NCBI GenBank assembly: GCA_900113385.1
Contig: FOPE01000003.1
Coordinates: forward strand, 1-64,000
DNA from: Lachnospiraceae bacterium C7
GTDB taxonomy: Bacteria; Bacillota; Clostridia; Lachnospirales; Lachnospiraceae
Direction: 5' to 3'
DNA length: 64,000 nt
The notes under the pieces: generated by a model
The model's database searches: none
The model's input: only the letters and a program-made list of their open reading frames with translations
What the model was told of the DNA's origin: nothing
Position numbers and translations under genes: made by a program
In this document: piece after piece, positions 63,863 to 64,000 of the stretch
How the letters are laid out: every line of letters starts with the position of its first letter
Position numbering within the stretch: the first letter of the stretch is position 1

Positions 63863-64000
63863 ATGGCATTTTTTAACAGTGCAGTAGGAACACTGCAGAC
63901 AGTAGTAATTGCTCTTGGAGCTGGTCTTGGAATTTGGGGAGCTGTCAATCTTCTTGAAGGTTATGGCAATGATAATCCAGGTGCTAAGTCACAGGGAATG
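63863..64000 (+). CDS. Maff2-family small membrane protein (cut by window end)
   Basis: The first 46 codons of a gene that runs off the window. It starts MAFFNSAVGTLQTVVIALGA and continues GLGIWGAVNLLEGYGNDNPG, as in Maff2 proteins of Clostridial conjugative elements, which come directly after the coupling protein and before the VirB6-like gene. One membrane helix is seen. ACGGAGG precedes the ATG. Confidence 0.9.
   Translation, partial: MAFFNSAVGTLQTVVIALGAGLGIWGAVNLLEGYGNDNPGAKSQGM

Overview
The window is AT-rich chromosomal DNA from an anaerobic Gram-positive bacterium, most likely a motile member of the Lachnospiraceae (Clostridia). The evidence is the gene content and protein style: a DeoR/PfkB/EIIABC fructose operon joined to ptsH-ptsI, MecA, a glycogen branching enzyme, flagellin with FliS, a Gram-positive Tad pilus locus with its own kinase and FHA protein, and several lineage-restricted domains (resembling DUF6240, DUF5702, DUF6382, DUF6145, DUF6462 and DUF5688). 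Genus and species cannot be fixed by eye.

Layout. 1-276: tRNA-Asn, tRNA-Glu and tRNA-Cys, then a terminator. 277-1497: a gene-free AT-rich stretch with a nine-copy 14-bp tandem repeat. 1498-7530: fructose uptake and general PTS (fruR-fruK-fruA-ptsH-ptsI); its HPr has Arg where the regulatory Ser46 normally sits. 7658-19069: histidine phosphatase, coiled-coil protein, YbhJ-type hydratase, AI-2E/PerM-type permease, a 995-aa TPR/AAA+ protein and glgB. 19407-22568: a 1053-aa protein whose C-terminus looks FliK-like and which has a sigma-D-like promoter. 22632-26603 (minus strand): a GH18 cell-wall hydrolase, then a Ser/Thr kinase fused to a degenerate P-loop domain, followed in the -1 frame by a second copy of that domain. 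26979-30460: mecA, a DUF1858 protein, flagellin and fliS.

30664-40527 is a complete Tad/Flp pilus locus: prepilin peptidase, TadZ-like protein, CpaF, TadB, TadC with an added ectodomain, Flp pilin, DUF5702 protein, TadE-like pseudopilin with a Cys/His tail, a second A24 peptidase, a small TadE-like protein and an FHA protein. CpaF is interrupted by a frameshift exactly in Walker A. The kinase just upstream and the FHA protein at the end of the locus suggest phospho-control of the pilus. 40631-54622 is housekeeping: rhomboid protease, flavodoxin/SCP2 protein, HIT protein, murG, pgi, a secreted SleB-like hydrolase, argF, birA, a DUF6145-like protein, coaX, dusB, greA and lysS.

From about 54.7 kb to the window end lies the left part of an integrative conjugative element of the Tn1549/CTn type: DUF6462-like protein, ParA, ParB, two RepA_N-type initiator genes, a ribbon-helix-helix regulator, DUF5688-like protein, PcfB, the VirD4-type coupling protein and the start of a Maff2 gene. 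Three DNA-level signals stand out in it: four iterons inside repA read in two different codon frames with an AT-rich stretch beside them (candidate replication origin); a perfect 29-bp palindrome inside parB (candidate parS); and a consensus promoter carrying two copies of a 17-bp operator in front of the ribbon-helix-helix gene. Relaxase, integrase and the right end must lie beyond the window.
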